Of a stretch of DNA of 64,000 nucleotides, positions 1-9,399 are shown one piece after another. The notes under the pieces are model-generated. The model saw nothing but the letters and a program-made list of their open reading frames with translations. It made no database searches and was not told where the DNA came from. Position 1 is the stretch's first letter. The number at the start of each line of letters is the position of its first letter. This DNA is from Chryseobacterium luteum (GTDB lineage: Bacteria; Bacteroidota; Bacteroidia; Flavobacteriales; Weeksellaceae), in the NCBI RefSeq assembly GCF_000737785.1, contig NZ_JPRO01000003.1:1-64000 (forward strand), in the 5' to 3' direction. Position numbers and translations under genes: made by a program.

Positions 1-613
1 TTATTTTTACAATCCAGTTGGTAGGAACGGCTGGATCTACCTGGGCTGTTACTTCGACGTGTTTATAAGTCGTGCCCTGAAAGGGTTGGGTGGTATTCAG
101 ATCCGGAGAATGAAAAGAACTTCCAGGAACATTGAAAAATTCCACGTTGTTGGCATCTGTTGTATTGGCAACCTGTCCATAAGCAACGTGTACCTTGCTC
201 ATTGTTGCAGTAGTTGTGTTATTATAAGTGTCAAGCCCTACAATAAACCCTACTGCATTTTGGGAAACTCCAAGACCTGAGCCTAATACGCTTGCGATGG
301 GAGGATTCGCTAAATACCAAAATGCGATTCCGTCTCCGTTGGATGTTTGGTTAGAATCCATTCTGAAATCGAATTCCACTCTCCATTTGTCACAGTATTT
401 TAAATTGATCTGTTCATTGAGCCTTATGGATCCGGATTGATCATTGGCATCCGGAGTAAGCTGAACAAAATCGCCTATTATCTGTGTTGGAGAAACCGTT
501 GTCCATCCAGTCGTATTTACGGGGTTTCCGGTTAGCTGATAGGTCTGGGAAAACACTCCTCCTGACAAGAAAAGCAGAAAGAGGGAGATATAAGACAGTA
601 AAAATTTATTCAT
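1..613 (-). CDS. Secreted L-type-lectin-like protein, C-terminus outside window
   Basis: The reading frame is open from an ATG at 613 to the left edge, so about 204 N-terminal residues are visible and the rest is missing. It starts with a typical signal peptide: MNK, then a hydrophobic stretch ending near GGVFSQ. The mature part has the beta-sandwich pattern of legume-type (L-type) lectins, with RVEFDFRM followed by GDGIAFWYLA, the usual DG-AFW strand of that fold, and then a VGLDTYNN-like segment around the metal/sugar-binding region. In flavobacteria such domains usually sit at the N-terminus of large T9SS-exported adhesins; that is an inference because the C-terminus is not visible. The sugar ligand is unknown. 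Confidence 0.8.
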   Translation of the reverse strand, partial: MNKFLLSYISLFLLFLSGGVFSQTYQLTGNPVNTTGWTTVSPTQIIGDFVQLTPDANDQSGSIRLNEQINLKYCDKWRVEFDFRMDSNQTSNGDGIAFWYLANPPIASVLGSGLGVSQNAVGFIVGLDTYNNTTTATMSKVHVAYGQVANTTDANNVEFFNVPGSSFHSPDLNTTQPFQGTTYKHVEVTAQVDPAVPTNWIVKI

Positions 614-769
614 TGAATCGGGATTACTTTAATTAGAAGATGTAAATATATTAAATCCCAATTAATTAATGGGTATTTAATGTTAATTTTACCGAAAATG
701 ATAATTATCTTTCAATAAATGATATAATAATCAGTTGAATATTGAATGTTGCGAAAGTAAATCAGTTTT

Positions 770-1246
770 TTAAAAAAGAGAATTGTTTTCCAGCCCTTCA
801 AAATAAGTATCAGTTTCAAGGTCAGATGAATTAGCAGCGGCTACGGCAAGCTTGTCGCAGAGTTCATTTTCAAAGTGTCCTGCATGCCCTTTTACCCAGT
901 GCATTTTTGGTGTATGTTTGTTGTACATTTCAATGAATCTTTTCCAGAGATCCGGATTTTTTACATTTTTCCATCCTCTTTTGATCCATCCGGCAATCCA
1001 GTTCTGGTTCACGGCATCAGCCACATATTTGCTGTCTGTGTAAATATGAATATCGTTCTCCGAAGATTTTAGTTTTTCCATAGCGGAAATAACAGCCAGA
1101 AGCTCCATCCGGTTGTTGGTGGTTTTCCGGAAACCTTTGGAGAATGTTTTCTGATAATTTTTTTCAGGAACGCGCATGAGAATTCCATAGCCTCCTTTTC
1201 CGGGATTTCCGCTGCATGCACCGTCAGTATAAATTTCTATTCTCAA
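770..1246 (-). CDS. rnhA: Ribonuclease HI
   Basis: This 158-residue protein cleaves the RNA strand of RNA-DNA hybrids. It has the full RNase HI pattern: IYTDGACSGNPG at the N-terminus, the catalytic acids D8, E48, D71 and D131, and the HWVKGHAGH loop with the flexible-loop histidine near 121. The length is normal for the bacterial enzyme. No ATG precedes the conserved start, and the frame begins at a TTG (1244-1246), so TTG is the likely start codon. It lies 68 bases downstream of dnaB on the same strand and may be co-transcribed with it. Confidence 0.96.
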   Translation of the reverse strand: MRIEIYTDGACSGNPGKGGYGILMRVPEKNYQKTFSKGFRKTTNNRMELLAVISAMEKLKSSENDIHIYTDSKYVADAVNQNWIAGWIKRGWKNVKNPDLWKRFIEMYNKHTPKMHWVKGHAGHFENELCDKLAVAAANSSDLETDTYFEGLENNSLF

Positions 1247-1314
1247 AAGTTCAGGTATATAAAATCAGTATTCATTTAAAATCAATCTGTTATTCAGTTT
1301 AAATACTGTTGGCT

Positions 1315-2904
1315 TTAGAACGGGAAATCATCATCGTCATCAAGATCGTTCATTGAGGATCCTGAAAGTTTTGAGCTATCCGGAAGATCAAATGCAGCAC
1401 CAGGCTGGATGGTTGTTTTGATCTTGTCAAAACCGCTGGGTTCGCCGGAGCCGAAATTGGAAGGATAACCTCCCATACCACCGTCAAAAGCAGATTCAAT
1501 ATCACCGAATTTTGCAAAATGCTTCAGGAATGATAATCTTACATCGGCTGTAGCACCATTTCTGTGTTTTGCAATGATCAGCTCTGCCTGGTTTTCCGTT
1601 GGGGTTTCCTGACCTTCTTCGTCATTATCCCAAACGGCAATTTTATAGTATTCAGGTCTGAAAATAAATGATACAATATCCGCATCCTGCTCAATCGCTC
1701 CGGATTCCCTAAGGTCAGAAAGCTGAGGCCTTTTTCCGGGACGGGCTTCCACACTTCTCGATAGCTGTGAAAGAGCAATAACAGGGACATTAAGTTCTTT
1801 GGCAATAGCCTTCAATGAACGTGATATCATGGAAATTTCCTGTTCACGGTTTCCAACTCCTTTTCCTCCGCTTCCGGCGGTCATCAGCTGAAGGTAATCT
1901 ACCATGATCAGCCTTACGCCGTGCTGCATGACCAGTCTCCGGCATTTTGCACGGAAGTCGAATATGGAAAGGGAAGGGGTCTCGTCAATGAAAAGCGGTG
2001 CGTTTTCAAGTTCGGACACATTGGAGAACAGTCTCTGCCATTCATCATCATCCAAAGTCCCTTTTCTCAGTTTTTCAGAAGAGATTTTCGTTTCCGAAGC
2101 AATCATCCTGGTGATAAGCTGTACGGATGCCATCTCCAGAGAGAAAAGCACCATCGGGATCTTGTGGCCAACGGCTATATTTCTGGCCATTGACAGAAGG
2201 AACGCTGTTTTACCCATTGCCGGACGGGCTGCGATAATGATGAGGTCGGAATTCTGCCAGCCTCCGGTCTCTTTGTCAATATCCCTGAATCCTGAAGGAA
2301 CTCCTGAAAGTCCTTCTTTATCTTTCAGGGATTTAATCGTTTCGATAGCCTGCTTTACCAGTGAATTGGCCGTGTCGAATCCTTTTTTTATCGTACCGTT
2401 GGTAATTTCAAAGAAAGATTGTTCGGCTTTATCCAAAAGTTCAAATACGTCAGTAGATTCTTTATAGGAAGAATCGATCACATTGGCAGAAACGTTGATA
2501 AGGCTTCTTAATATATATTTTTCAAGAATAACACGTACATGATATTCAATATGGGCAGAGGAGCTTACCCCCATCGTAAGATCGATGATATAATGGTCGC
2601 CACCTGCCTGGTGGAGTTTATCTTCTTTTTTCAGTTCCTGGATAATCGTCATCAGATCCACAGGATGGTTGCCTTCATAAAGCTTTAAAATCGTGGCAAA
2701 AATAACCTGATGCCTCGGGTCATAAAATACTTCAGGTGTAAGAAGGTCAATAGAATGATCAAGCCCTTTTTTATCAATTAAAAAAGTTCCTATAACCAGT
2801 CTTTCAAAATCTACAGCATTGGGTGGCATTTTTCCATCCGCAATAGACAGCTCTCTTGCAAAATTTCCGTGTGTAAGGGATGATAATGTTTCTTTCTGCG
2901 CCAT
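1315..2904 (-). CDS. dnaB: Replicative DNA helicase DnaB
   Basis: A 529-residue hexameric helicase of the replication fork. The N-terminal domain (about residues 28-150) carries the primase-interaction fold. The RecA-like ATPase domain has Walker A ARPAMGKTA near 226-234, Walker B RLIMVDYLQL near 331-340, and the DLRESGAIEQDAD segment near 397-409. No intein is present. About 80 residues after the helicase core are low-complexity and end in an acidic tip, LDDDDDFPF, that resembles the tail of single-stranded DNA-binding protein. A -7 box lies only 4 bases upstream of the ATG, so the mRNA may be leaderless. Confidence 0.97.
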   Translation of the reverse strand: MAQKETLSSLTHGNFARELSIADGKMPPNAVDFERLVIGTFLIDKKGLDHSIDLLTPEVFYDPRHQVIFATILKLYEGNHPVDLMTIIQELKKEDKLHQAGGDHYIIDLTMGVSSSAHIEYHVRVILEKYILRSLINVSANVIDSSYKESTDVFELLDKAEQSFFEITNGTIKKGFDTANSLVKQAIETIKSLKDKEGLSGVPSGFRDIDKETGGWQNSDLIIIAARPAMGKTAFLLSMARNIAVGHKIPMVLFSLEMASVQLITRMIASETKISSEKLRKGTLDDDEWQRLFSNVSELENAPLFIDETPSLSIFDFRAKCRRLVMQHGVRLIMVDYLQLMTAGSGGKGVGNREQEISMISRSLKAIAKELNVPVIALSQLSRSVEARPGKRPQLSDLRESGAIEQDADIVSFIFRPEYYKIAVWDNDEEGQETPTENQAELIIAKHRNGATADVRLSFLKHFAKFGDIESAFDGGMGGYPSNFGSGEPSGFDKIKTTIQPGAAFDLPDSSKLSGSSMNDLDDDDDFPF

Positions 2905-2908
2905 GATG

Positions 2909-2916
2909 CAAAGATA
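2909..2916 (-). promoter_or_regulatory. Bacteroidota -7 box before dnaB
   Basis: Read on the minus strand this is TATCTTTG, a perfect match to TANNTTTG. It ends 4 bases before the dnaB ATG, which would put the transcription start at or next to the start codon. No convincing -33 element was identified. Confidence 0.5.
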
Positions 2917-3133
2917 GTTTATTTAGAAAAAATAATTAAAAAATAGTAACTAACAAGTTATCAGCAATCTCCCGTAAGCTGTAATGGGCATACGCATGTG
3001 AATGTTAGTAAAAAAGGGATCAAAAATAGAAAATTTTCAACGAGTAATATTCATTGAGGTGAAATTGATCAATTGTTTTTTTAATTTTCAGATAAGAAAG
3101 GTGATTTTTGGGGTTAATTAAAATATAATGTAC

Positions 3134-3166
3134 AAAAAAAGACTGTCGCAGATGACAGTCTTTTTT
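3134..3166 (-). terminator. Intrinsic terminator of the first gliding-associated gene
   Basis: A perfect 7-bp stem, GACTGTC/GACAGTC, with a 6-base loop, is flanked by A7 on the left and T6 on the right. It lies 20 bases after the stop of the minus-strand gene ending at 3186. The symmetric A and T runs could make it work in both directions. Confidence 0.85.
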
Positions 3167-3185
3167 GTATAGCATAAGAATAAGC

Positions 3186-5306
3186 TTATTCTTTATTCTT
3201 TAACAGTATCCATCCTGAATATTTCGTTTCGGTACTGTTTTTATCGTTTTCGTTCCATGAGATCGTATACCAGTAAGTACCGGTAGGGATTTTTTTGCCG
3301 GAAGCAGTTCCGTCCCATTTATAATCTCTCATTTTATTAGCTTCGTAAAGCTTGTTTCCATATCTGTCATATACGATAAAAACAAGGTTTTTCTTATAAG
3401 ACAGGGCAGAATAGTCGATCTCGTCGTTCACCTTATCTCCGTTCGGAGTGATTGCATTGATCAGATTCGGTACAGTAACTGTAATTTGAACCGGGGTACA
3501 GTTGTAAGAATCCTTTAAGAATATCTTATTTTCTCCTCTTGGAAGTCCGCTGAATGTATTAGTCGATTGCCAGTTGGTCCCGTCTATTGAATACATATAA
3601 GGAGGAGTTCCGCCTGAAGCATTCACTGTAATAGTATTGTTGCTGATGTCTACACTTGAGATTACCGGTTGTGAAGAAGCAGAAACCGTTACGGTCTGAA
3701 GCGTGAAACATTTTCCTGTTTTCAGCTTCACCCAGTAAACTCCTATTCCTGCATCGTTAATAGCTTGTGTGGTATCACCGGTACTCCATTCGTATCCGTC
3801 AAATCCAGGCCCTGCATCCAGTGTTGTTTTACCTTCAGCACAGATCGTTTTGTCTTTCAGAACGGCAGATTTTACCGGAGGAAGAACTTTTAGTGTGATC
3901 TTAGCAATCGCATAACACTGATTGGTATTGGTAACTCTTACATACACTTCAGTACTTGTCGTAAGGTAGGTGGCCGGAGTACCAATCGGGTTGGTTTCAG
4001 CTTTAGCATCGTTTAATGTTTTATAGAATTTTTTTGTCTGTCCTGCCACGGCTCCTACATCCGCTTTTGTCAGGTCAAATTTAGCTTGCATGATATCATT
4101 TTCGATATAGCACTCTTCCAGTAAGGCATCCTTTAGTGTAACCACCGGATGGAAAGATAATGTGATTGCGGCTGTTGCTGTACATCCAAACGCAGAAATT
4201 ACCTTAACGTATACTATTTTCTCAGCCGAAATATAATCCGAAGGGTTTGTGATTTCGTTAGTATCAGCATTCAGATCGGCAAGGGTAGGATAATATTTTT
4301 TCGTAACGGTACCTGTAAATACATCTGCCGTTGTCAGGTCAAATTTTCCGGTACCTTCACCATTGTTATTACATGCGAAAATAGTAGCATTTTTTGCGGT
4401 TATACTTGCATTTACAAATTTGAACTTACCGCTTATGAAGCATTTATTGATAACGCTGTTTGGGTTTTCCGGATCCAGGTAACGGATTCTGTAGTAATAA
4501 GTAGTCGTCCCGTTTACGGTCGTTATTGTAAGTGGATCATCCCCTGTAATAACATCATTGACATTATCATGGTAAGTCACCTTGAAATTAGGGTTGTTTC
4601 CGTTGATAATACCAGGAGTAAGGGTATCAAAATTAAATTGTGAAGGAAGCCCGCACACCATCACCGTTGAAGGATCGTTTGCATCAGCTGCAGGAATACC
4701 AGGTGGAAGAAAAGGGTTAGGTGCCAGAACAGGATCATTAAATGCTGAACTCAGGCTGGCAGTACCGCCCCAAATCATTTTGAATCCGTCCGGAGAGCTT
4801 CTGAAATTGTCTACGACCAGATAATACGTTTCTCCTGCCTGTACCTGCATGTAAGGGCTCCACTCAAATGAATTCCCTGCCTGTCCGTTTGTATTGGGAG
4901 GTGGAGGAGGAGGTAAGGTTAGGGTAAGTCCCGTATTGCCCGTTGGAGTACTACCGTTGTAGTTACATCTCAGCGGTGTTACAAAAACGTTATTGGTGTT
5001 TAAAGAGGTACATCCATTAGTGGTAGGACCATATACTGCAAAATCGTAATCGTCGGCATTAACATTAGGATCAATAACGAATGTAAGAGTTCCAGATGTG
5101 GCAATAGTAAAAGTATACCATACCGAGAAATTTTCACTTCTGCCCAAACATCCGTTTGCGGATAAATTCTCTACAACATTTCCATGTCCTGATGGAGTGT
5201 ATGATAGTTCAGAGTTTCCGCAAATAGGGATTGCGCTAATGCAATCGGACTGTGCGTAAAACACCTGCGCTATAAATAAAATTAAAAGGAGTAATGTTTT
5301 TTTCAT
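3186..5306 (-). CDS. Secreted protein with gliding-motility-associated C-terminal domain (paralogue 1)
   Basis: This 706-residue protein starts with a signal peptide ending near YAQ. The next 200 residues form a beta-rich domain with a proline run (PPPPPP at about 137-142) and a GETYYLVVDNF motif, similar to PPC-type sandwich domains. Repeated beta modules follow, each with a Cys and a 'LTTADV..KKYYPTLADLNA' type pattern. The last 90 residues (LINAITPNGDKVND ... YDRYGNKLYE ... WDGT ... GTYWYTI) are the CHU_C/gliding-motility-associated C-terminal domain, a T9SS export signal of the type B class. It is the downstream one of two tandem paralogues. The function is unknown, but a surface or adhesin role is likely. 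It ends at a strong hairpin terminator. Confidence 0.88.
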   Translation of the reverse strand: MKKTLLLLILFIAQVFYAQSDCISAIPICGNSELSYTPSGHGNVVENLSANGCLGRSENFSVWYTFTIATSGTLTFVIDPNVNADDYDFAVYGPTTNGCTSLNTNNVFVTPLRCNYNGSTPTGNTGLTLTLPPPPPPNTNGQAGNSFEWSPYMQVQAGETYYLVVDNFRSSPDGFKMIWGGTASLSSAFNDPVLAPNPFLPPGIPAADANDPSTVMVCGLPSQFNFDTLTPGIINGNNPNFKVTYHDNVNDVITGDDPLTITTVNGTTTYYYRIRYLDPENPNSVINKCFISGKFKFVNASITAKNATIFACNNNGEGTGKFDLTTADVFTGTVTKKYYPTLADLNADTNEITNPSDYISAEKIVYVKVISAFGCTATAAITLSFHPVVTLKDALLEECYIENDIMQAKFDLTKADVGAVAGQTKKFYKTLNDAKAETNPIGTPATYLTTSTEVYVRVTNTNQCYAIAKITLKVLPPVKSAVLKDKTICAEGKTTLDAGPGFDGYEWSTGDTTQAINDAGIGVYWVKLKTGKCFTLQTVTVSASSQPVISSVDISNNTITVNASGGTPPYMYSIDGTNWQSTNTFSGLPRGENKIFLKDSYNCTPVQITVTVPNLINAITPNGDKVNDEIDYSALSYKKNLVFIVYDRYGNKLYEANKMRDYKWDGTASGKKIPTGTYWYTISWNENDKNSTETKYSGWILLKNKE

Positions 5307-5367
5307 GTTTAAAATGATTTTTGTGAGACAAAATCTGAGTAAAATAAAGTTATCAGCATTTATGTTG

Positions 5368-5394
5368 AAAAAAACCGCCCCGTAGAGCGGTTTT
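5368..5394 (-). terminator. Intrinsic terminator of the second gliding-associated gene
   Basis: The stem AAAACCGC/GCGGTTTT has an 8-base loop and is followed on the minus strand by a run of seven T. It lies between the two tandem paralogues, 14 bases after the stop of the gene ending at 5409. The two copies are therefore probably separate transcription units. Confidence 0.82.
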
Positions 5395-5408
5395 ATTTTG
5401 ACAGGAGA

Positions 5409-7547
5409 TTATTCTCTATTTTTTACCATTATCCATCCTGAGAATTTGAATGGAGTATTCTTTTTATCATTTTCATTCCACGTTACAGAATACCAGTAAG
5501 TTCCCGTAGGAATCTTTTTGCCGGCTACTGTTCCGTCCCATTTAAATCCATTAGATTTATCAGCCTGGTGGATTTTGGTACCATATCTATCAAAGATACT
5601 GAATATAAGACCATTTTTACCCGATAATGCTGAATAATCTATAACATCATTTACACCGTCTCCGTTTGGAGTGATAACATTAATAAGGTTAGGTACAACA
5701 ACTGTTATCTCAATAGGTTCGCAGTCATACGAATCTTTTACATATACTGTATGGTCTCCTCTTGAAACATTGGTGAATACGTTGGAGTCCTGCCAGTTAA
5801 TATTATCCATAGAATATTTGTATTCAGGAGTTCCGGCAATTACATTCACGGTTATGCTTGTGTTAGAGATATCAATGCTTGAAACAACCGGCTGTTCAGA
5901 AGCATATATTTTTACATCCTGTAATGTGATACAGTCTCCGGTTTTTAATTTCACCCAGTATGTTCCTACGCCTACGTTGTTAATAACCTGTGTGGTTGCT
6001 CCTGTGCTCCACTCATAACCATTGAATCCAGGACCTGCATCCAGGCTGGTTTTATCCTCAATACAAATGATCTTATCTTTAAGCACGTTAGAGTAAACAG
6101 GGGAAAGTACGGTTAATGTTACTTTCGCAATAGAATAACATCCCTGCGCGCTAATTACTTTTACGTAGATTACTCCGGATGGAGCGGTATAGGTTAAGAA
6201 ATTTAAAATTTCATTGGTTCCGTTTACTGCATCTGTTAGAGATGGGTAATATTTTTTTGTAGCACTTGTCAATGTAGTTACTGGTGCATTGCCTAGGTTG
6301 AATGTTCCCAGTGAAGGATTTGTTTGAAGGAAACATGTTCTCAAAGAAGCATCAGTCACGGGCACCAGCGGATGGAACTTCAGGGTGATCTCTGCTGTTG
6401 CTGTACATCCGAATTCATTGGTTGCCTTTACAAATATTTTTCCTTCAGCCGATACGAACTGGTATATAGCAGGGCTGGTGATCTCATTTGTTCCTGCATT
6501 AAGGTCGAACATCGTAGGATAATACTTCAGCACATCGGTTGGTGCAGCTCCTATAGTAGCAGTGGTAAGATCGAACATTGCTGTCCCGGAGCCATTATTG
6601 CTGCAGCTTGTAAGCGTAGCATTTGTTAAAGTAAAGCTGCCATTTCTGAATTTGAATTTTCCTGTAATAAAACAGCCGTTCATAGGGTTCGTAGGGTTCA
6701 CAGGGTCCTGATATACAATTCTGTAATAGTAAACTGTTGTAAGGTTTACAGTCTCTGTAGTCACAGGATTTCCTCCTGTAATGGCATCGTTTGTATTTTT
6801 ATGGTAAGACACCTTGAAATTCGAGCTGTTACCGTTAATAATTGCTGTACTCAGTGAAAGAAAGTTAAATGGGGTAGCAAGTGAACATACCGTTACCTCG
6901 TTCGGATCATTAGGATTGGCTGCCGGAAGTCCGGGCGTAACAAACGGAAACGGAGCCAGAGTAGAATCGTTGAACGCAGAGCTTAAACTGGCGGTACCTG
7001 TCCATGTCAGTGAGAATCCATCCGGAGAACTTCTGAAGTTATCTACAACAAGATAATAAGTCTCACCGGCCTGTACTACCATATGTGGGCTCCATTCATT
7101 CTGGTTTCCTGCATTTCCATTGGTATTTGGCGGTGGTGGCGGCGGTAGTGTTAATAATAGCCCGGTATTTCCCTGTGAGGATCCGGTACCGTTGTAGTTA
7201 CATCTCAGTGGCGTTACAAAAACGTTATTATTGTTCAAAGAAGTACAGCCGTTAGTGGTAGGGCCATAAACTGCAAAATCATAATCGTCGGTATCAACGT
7301 TAGGATTAATAACAAAGGCTAATGTTCCGGAAGTTGCTGCCGTAAACGAGTACCATACCGAAAAGTGTTCATTGTCTGTATCGTTCAGACAAGAATTGAT
7401 TCCAATACCTTCCAGTACGTTTCCTGGTCCGGCAGGGGTATAGGAAATATCTGAGTTTCCGCAGATAGATATTGCACTAATACAATCTGACTGAGCATAT
7501 AAGATGCGGGAGCAGATGATTAGAAAAACGAGTAATGCTTTTTTCAT
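5409..7547 (-). CDS. Secreted protein with gliding-motility-associated C-terminal domain (paralogue 2)
   Basis: This 712-residue protein is the paralogue of the gene ending at 3186, with the same order: signal peptide ending in YAQ, an N-terminal domain beginning SDCISAISICGNS with a PPPPPP run and GETYYLVVDNF, several Cys-containing beta modules, and a C-terminal CHU_C-type domain (LINVITPNGDGVND ... FDRYGTKIHQ ... WDGT ... GTYWYSV). The N-terminal 200 and last 200 residues are very similar between copies, while the central modules differ more. It is predicted to be exported by the type IX system and to sit at the cell surface. The ligand is unknown. Confidence 0.88.
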   Translation of the reverse strand: MKKALLVFLIICSRILYAQSDCISAISICGNSDISYTPAGPGNVLEGIGINSCLNDTDNEHFSVWYSFTAATSGTLAFVINPNVDTDDYDFAVYGPTTNGCTSLNNNNVFVTPLRCNYNGTGSSQGNTGLLLTLPPPPPPNTNGNAGNQNEWSPHMVVQAGETYYLVVDNFRSSPDGFSLTWTGTASLSSAFNDSTLAPFPFVTPGLPAANPNDPNEVTVCSLATPFNFLSLSTAIINGNSSNFKVSYHKNTNDAITGGNPVTTETVNLTTVYYYRIVYQDPVNPTNPMNGCFITGKFKFRNGSFTLTNATLTSCSNNGSGTAMFDLTTATIGAAPTDVLKYYPTMFDLNAGTNEITSPAIYQFVSAEGKIFVKATNEFGCTATAEITLKFHPLVPVTDASLRTCFLQTNPSLGTFNLGNAPVTTLTSATKKYYPSLTDAVNGTNEILNFLTYTAPSGVIYVKVISAQGCYSIAKVTLTVLSPVYSNVLKDKIICIEDKTSLDAGPGFNGYEWSTGATTQVINNVGVGTYWVKLKTGDCITLQDVKIYASEQPVVSSIDISNTSITVNVIAGTPEYKYSMDNINWQDSNVFTNVSRGDHTVYVKDSYDCEPIEITVVVPNLINVITPNGDGVNDVIDYSALSGKNGLIFSIFDRYGTKIHQADKSNGFKWDGTVAGKKIPTGTYWYSVTWNENDKKNTPFKFSGWIMVKNRE

Positions 7548-7638
7548 AAAGGGGGATTTAAAAAAAACAAATATAAAAAATTATTAAAGTTAATTTAAAG
7601 ATTTTATGATATATTTAATAGAATCGACTTATTATTGT

Positions 7639-8874
7639 CTAATAATTCATTTTTCTCAGCTTGGGATTTGTGCTTGCTACAAGAAGAGCTACCAGTACCG
7701 TCATGGTTCCCCCGAAGACTACAGACCTTACTACACCTAGTAATTTTGCCATCAGACCGCTTTCAAACTGCCCCATTTCATTACTCGACATGATGAATAT
7801 GGAATTCACACTCAGTACGCGGCCCCTGATATGATCGGGAGTTTTCAGCTGTACAATTGTTCCCCTGATCACCACCGAAATTCCGTCAAGCATTCCGCTC
7901 ATTACAAGGAATATAAATGAGAGCCAGTAAAGCTTTGAGAGCCCGAATCCGATGATGCAGAGCCCGAATCCGGCAACAACGACAAGAAGGATCTTCCCCT
8001 GGTTCTTTCTTAACGGAACAATCGCCAGAAGAGTGATGATACACATAGAACCTATATCCGAAGCGGCATTCAGAAGACCGAAACCTTCCGCTCCCGCATC
8101 TAAAATATCAGTGGCAAATACCGGGATCATAGCAACAGCCCCGCCAAAAAGAACCGCAAACATATCAAGGCATAATGCCCCCAGAATTTCTTTCGTTTTA
8201 AAAATATAGGAAATGCCCTCACGCATGCTTTCCACAACATTTACATCCTCTTTTTTATATTCGGAATGCTGCTGTTTCAGCTGCCAGAAGAATAACGAAG
8301 CAACAAATATCAATGAAATGATGACAACCAGAGTCCATTTGACTCCGAAGTAACCGATAAGAAGCCCGCCGGCAGCATGTCCGCATACCGAAGATATCAA
8401 AAAGGTGGCCTGGTTCAGGGTTACTGCATTCGGAAGATTCTCTTTCTTTACAATTTTGGGAATCATTGACGGAACAATAGGCCCGATAAAAGCTCTTGCA
8501 ATTCCTGTGAAAAATATAACACTGTATATAAAATAAGTGATTTCGTGTCCGTTGAAATGCATTTCCACGTTGAAAAATGCCGGGATCAGCAGCAGCCCGA
8601 TCAGGAAAATGTATGCATAATTGCAGATCAGAAGCAGTCTCTTCTTTTCATTCATATCAATTACATGACCGGCATACAAGGCACAGCTTACCGCGGGAAT
8701 AACCTCCGAGAGCCCGATCAGGCCTATTGAAAAAGGATCTTTTGTTAGCTGGTACACCCACCATCCTAATAAAGTTGCGAGCATTCTGAAGGCTAAAACG
8801 ATAAAAAATCTTCCCGTAAGAAGATTCCTGAATTCAACATTTTGCAATGTTTTTAACGGTGTAAAGGAAATCAT
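7639..8874 (-). CDS. MFS transporter, EntS/MFS_3-like
   Basis: A 411-residue inner-membrane protein with about 12 hydrophobic segments and the major-facilitator pattern: an N-terminal GRFFIVLAFRMLATLLGWWVYQ segment, a loop containing GHVIDMNEKKR (the loop 2-3 motif), and a second half starting near residue 220. It resembles the EntS/MFS_3 branch, which includes siderophore and drug exporters. The substrate cannot be read from the sequence. I chose the ATG at 8874 rather than the upstream TTG at 8880, because the TTG is part of a -7 box. It stands alone. Confidence 0.85.
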   Translation of the reverse strand: MISFTPLKTLQNVEFRNLLTGRFFIVLAFRMLATLLGWWVYQLTKDPFSIGLIGLSEVIPAVSCALYAGHVIDMNEKKRLLLICNYAYIFLIGLLLIPAFFNVEMHFNGHEITYFIYSVIFFTGIARAFIGPIVPSMIPKIVKKENLPNAVTLNQATFLISSVCGHAAGGLLIGYFGVKWTLVVIISLIFVASLFFWQLKQQHSEYKKEDVNVVESMREGISYIFKTKEILGALCLDMFAVLFGGAVAMIPVFATDILDAGAEGFGLLNAASDIGSMCIITLLAIVPLRKNQGKILLVVVAGFGLCIIGFGLSKLYWLSFIFLVMSGMLDGISVVIRGTIVQLKTPDHIRGRVLSVNSIFIMSSNEMGQFESGLMAKLLGVVRSVVFGGTMTVLVALLVASTNPKLRKMNY

Positions 8875-8877
8875 ACA

Positions 8878-8885
8878 CAAAAATA
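8878..8885 (-). promoter_or_regulatory. -7 box before the MFS gene
   Basis: The minus strand reads TATTTTTG, a match to TANNTTTG, ending 3 bases before the ATG at 8874. As at dnaB, the spacing implies a very short or absent 5' leader. Confidence 0.45.
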
Positions 8886-8967
8886 GCCCTAAATATTTAT
8901 TTAAGGCTGTTTGTATGAGGATTTTTTAAATGATAAATCAAATAGAGTCCGAAAGATAAAATCTATT

Positions 8968-9330
8968 TTAGTCCGCTCTTAATGAACTGATCACGATGGC
9001 TGCAACGCCTGCTGCACCAATCACGGCGGCACCGGCTGTTACCCTTGCTTTAGATCTGTCTTTTACAGCAGCTACATTGGATTTCGGGATAATCACTTCT
9101 GCACTGTCCTTTTTGCCTGCAGTTCCTATCAGGTTATCACCGTCAATGTTTCGGAACAGCATTTTCTGTTTTGGAGAACCATCTTTCATGGTAACAACAT
9201 ACATTTTTCCAGCCTGAAGATTAGAATAATTGTTTTTTGAAATGTCCTCGCTGTACTTTGTGGTAGCGCAGGATGAAATTACAAATAAAGATGTTAGTAA
9301 AGATGATTTTAAAAGTACAGATGCTTTCAT
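8968..9330 (-). CDS. Small lipoprotein of unknown function
   Basis: A 120-residue protein that I do not recognise. Its N-terminus is a lipoprotein signal ending in the lipobox VISSC, so Cys21 is probably acylated. The middle part (KMYVVTMKDGSPKQKMLFRNIDGDNLIG ... VIIPKSNVAAV) looks like a short beta domain. The C-terminus has an Ala/Gly/Val-rich hydrophobic stretch (AGAAVIGAAGVAAIVISS) that may be a glycine-zipper-like membrane segment. It is a single-gene unit between the GH3 gene and the MFS gene. Confidence 0.7.
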   Translation of the reverse strand: MKASVLLKSSLLTSLFVISSCATTKYSEDISKNNYSNLQAGKMYVVTMKDGSPKQKMLFRNIDGDNLIGTAGKKDSAEVIIPKSNVAAVKDRSKARVTAGAAVIGAAGVAAIVISSLRAD

Positions 9331-9399
9331 TATTATTTTTTATTTTTTCAAATTTATAATTTTTTTCGAATATATGTTTTTGGAATTGAAAAAATATCT

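Noticed and set aside
1-613. Possible frameshift in the A-run near the start of the lectin-like gene
   Set aside because: Recounting the A-run at about 600-604 gives five bases, which keeps the ATG at 613 in frame with the signal peptide and the domain.
764-779. T6A6 stretch at the rnhA stop as a terminator
   Set aside because: There is no GC-containing stem; it is only a symmetric AT run.
8875-8880. TTG start for the MFS protein
   Set aside because: The TTG is part of the TATTTTTG box; the ATG at 8874 follows two codons later.
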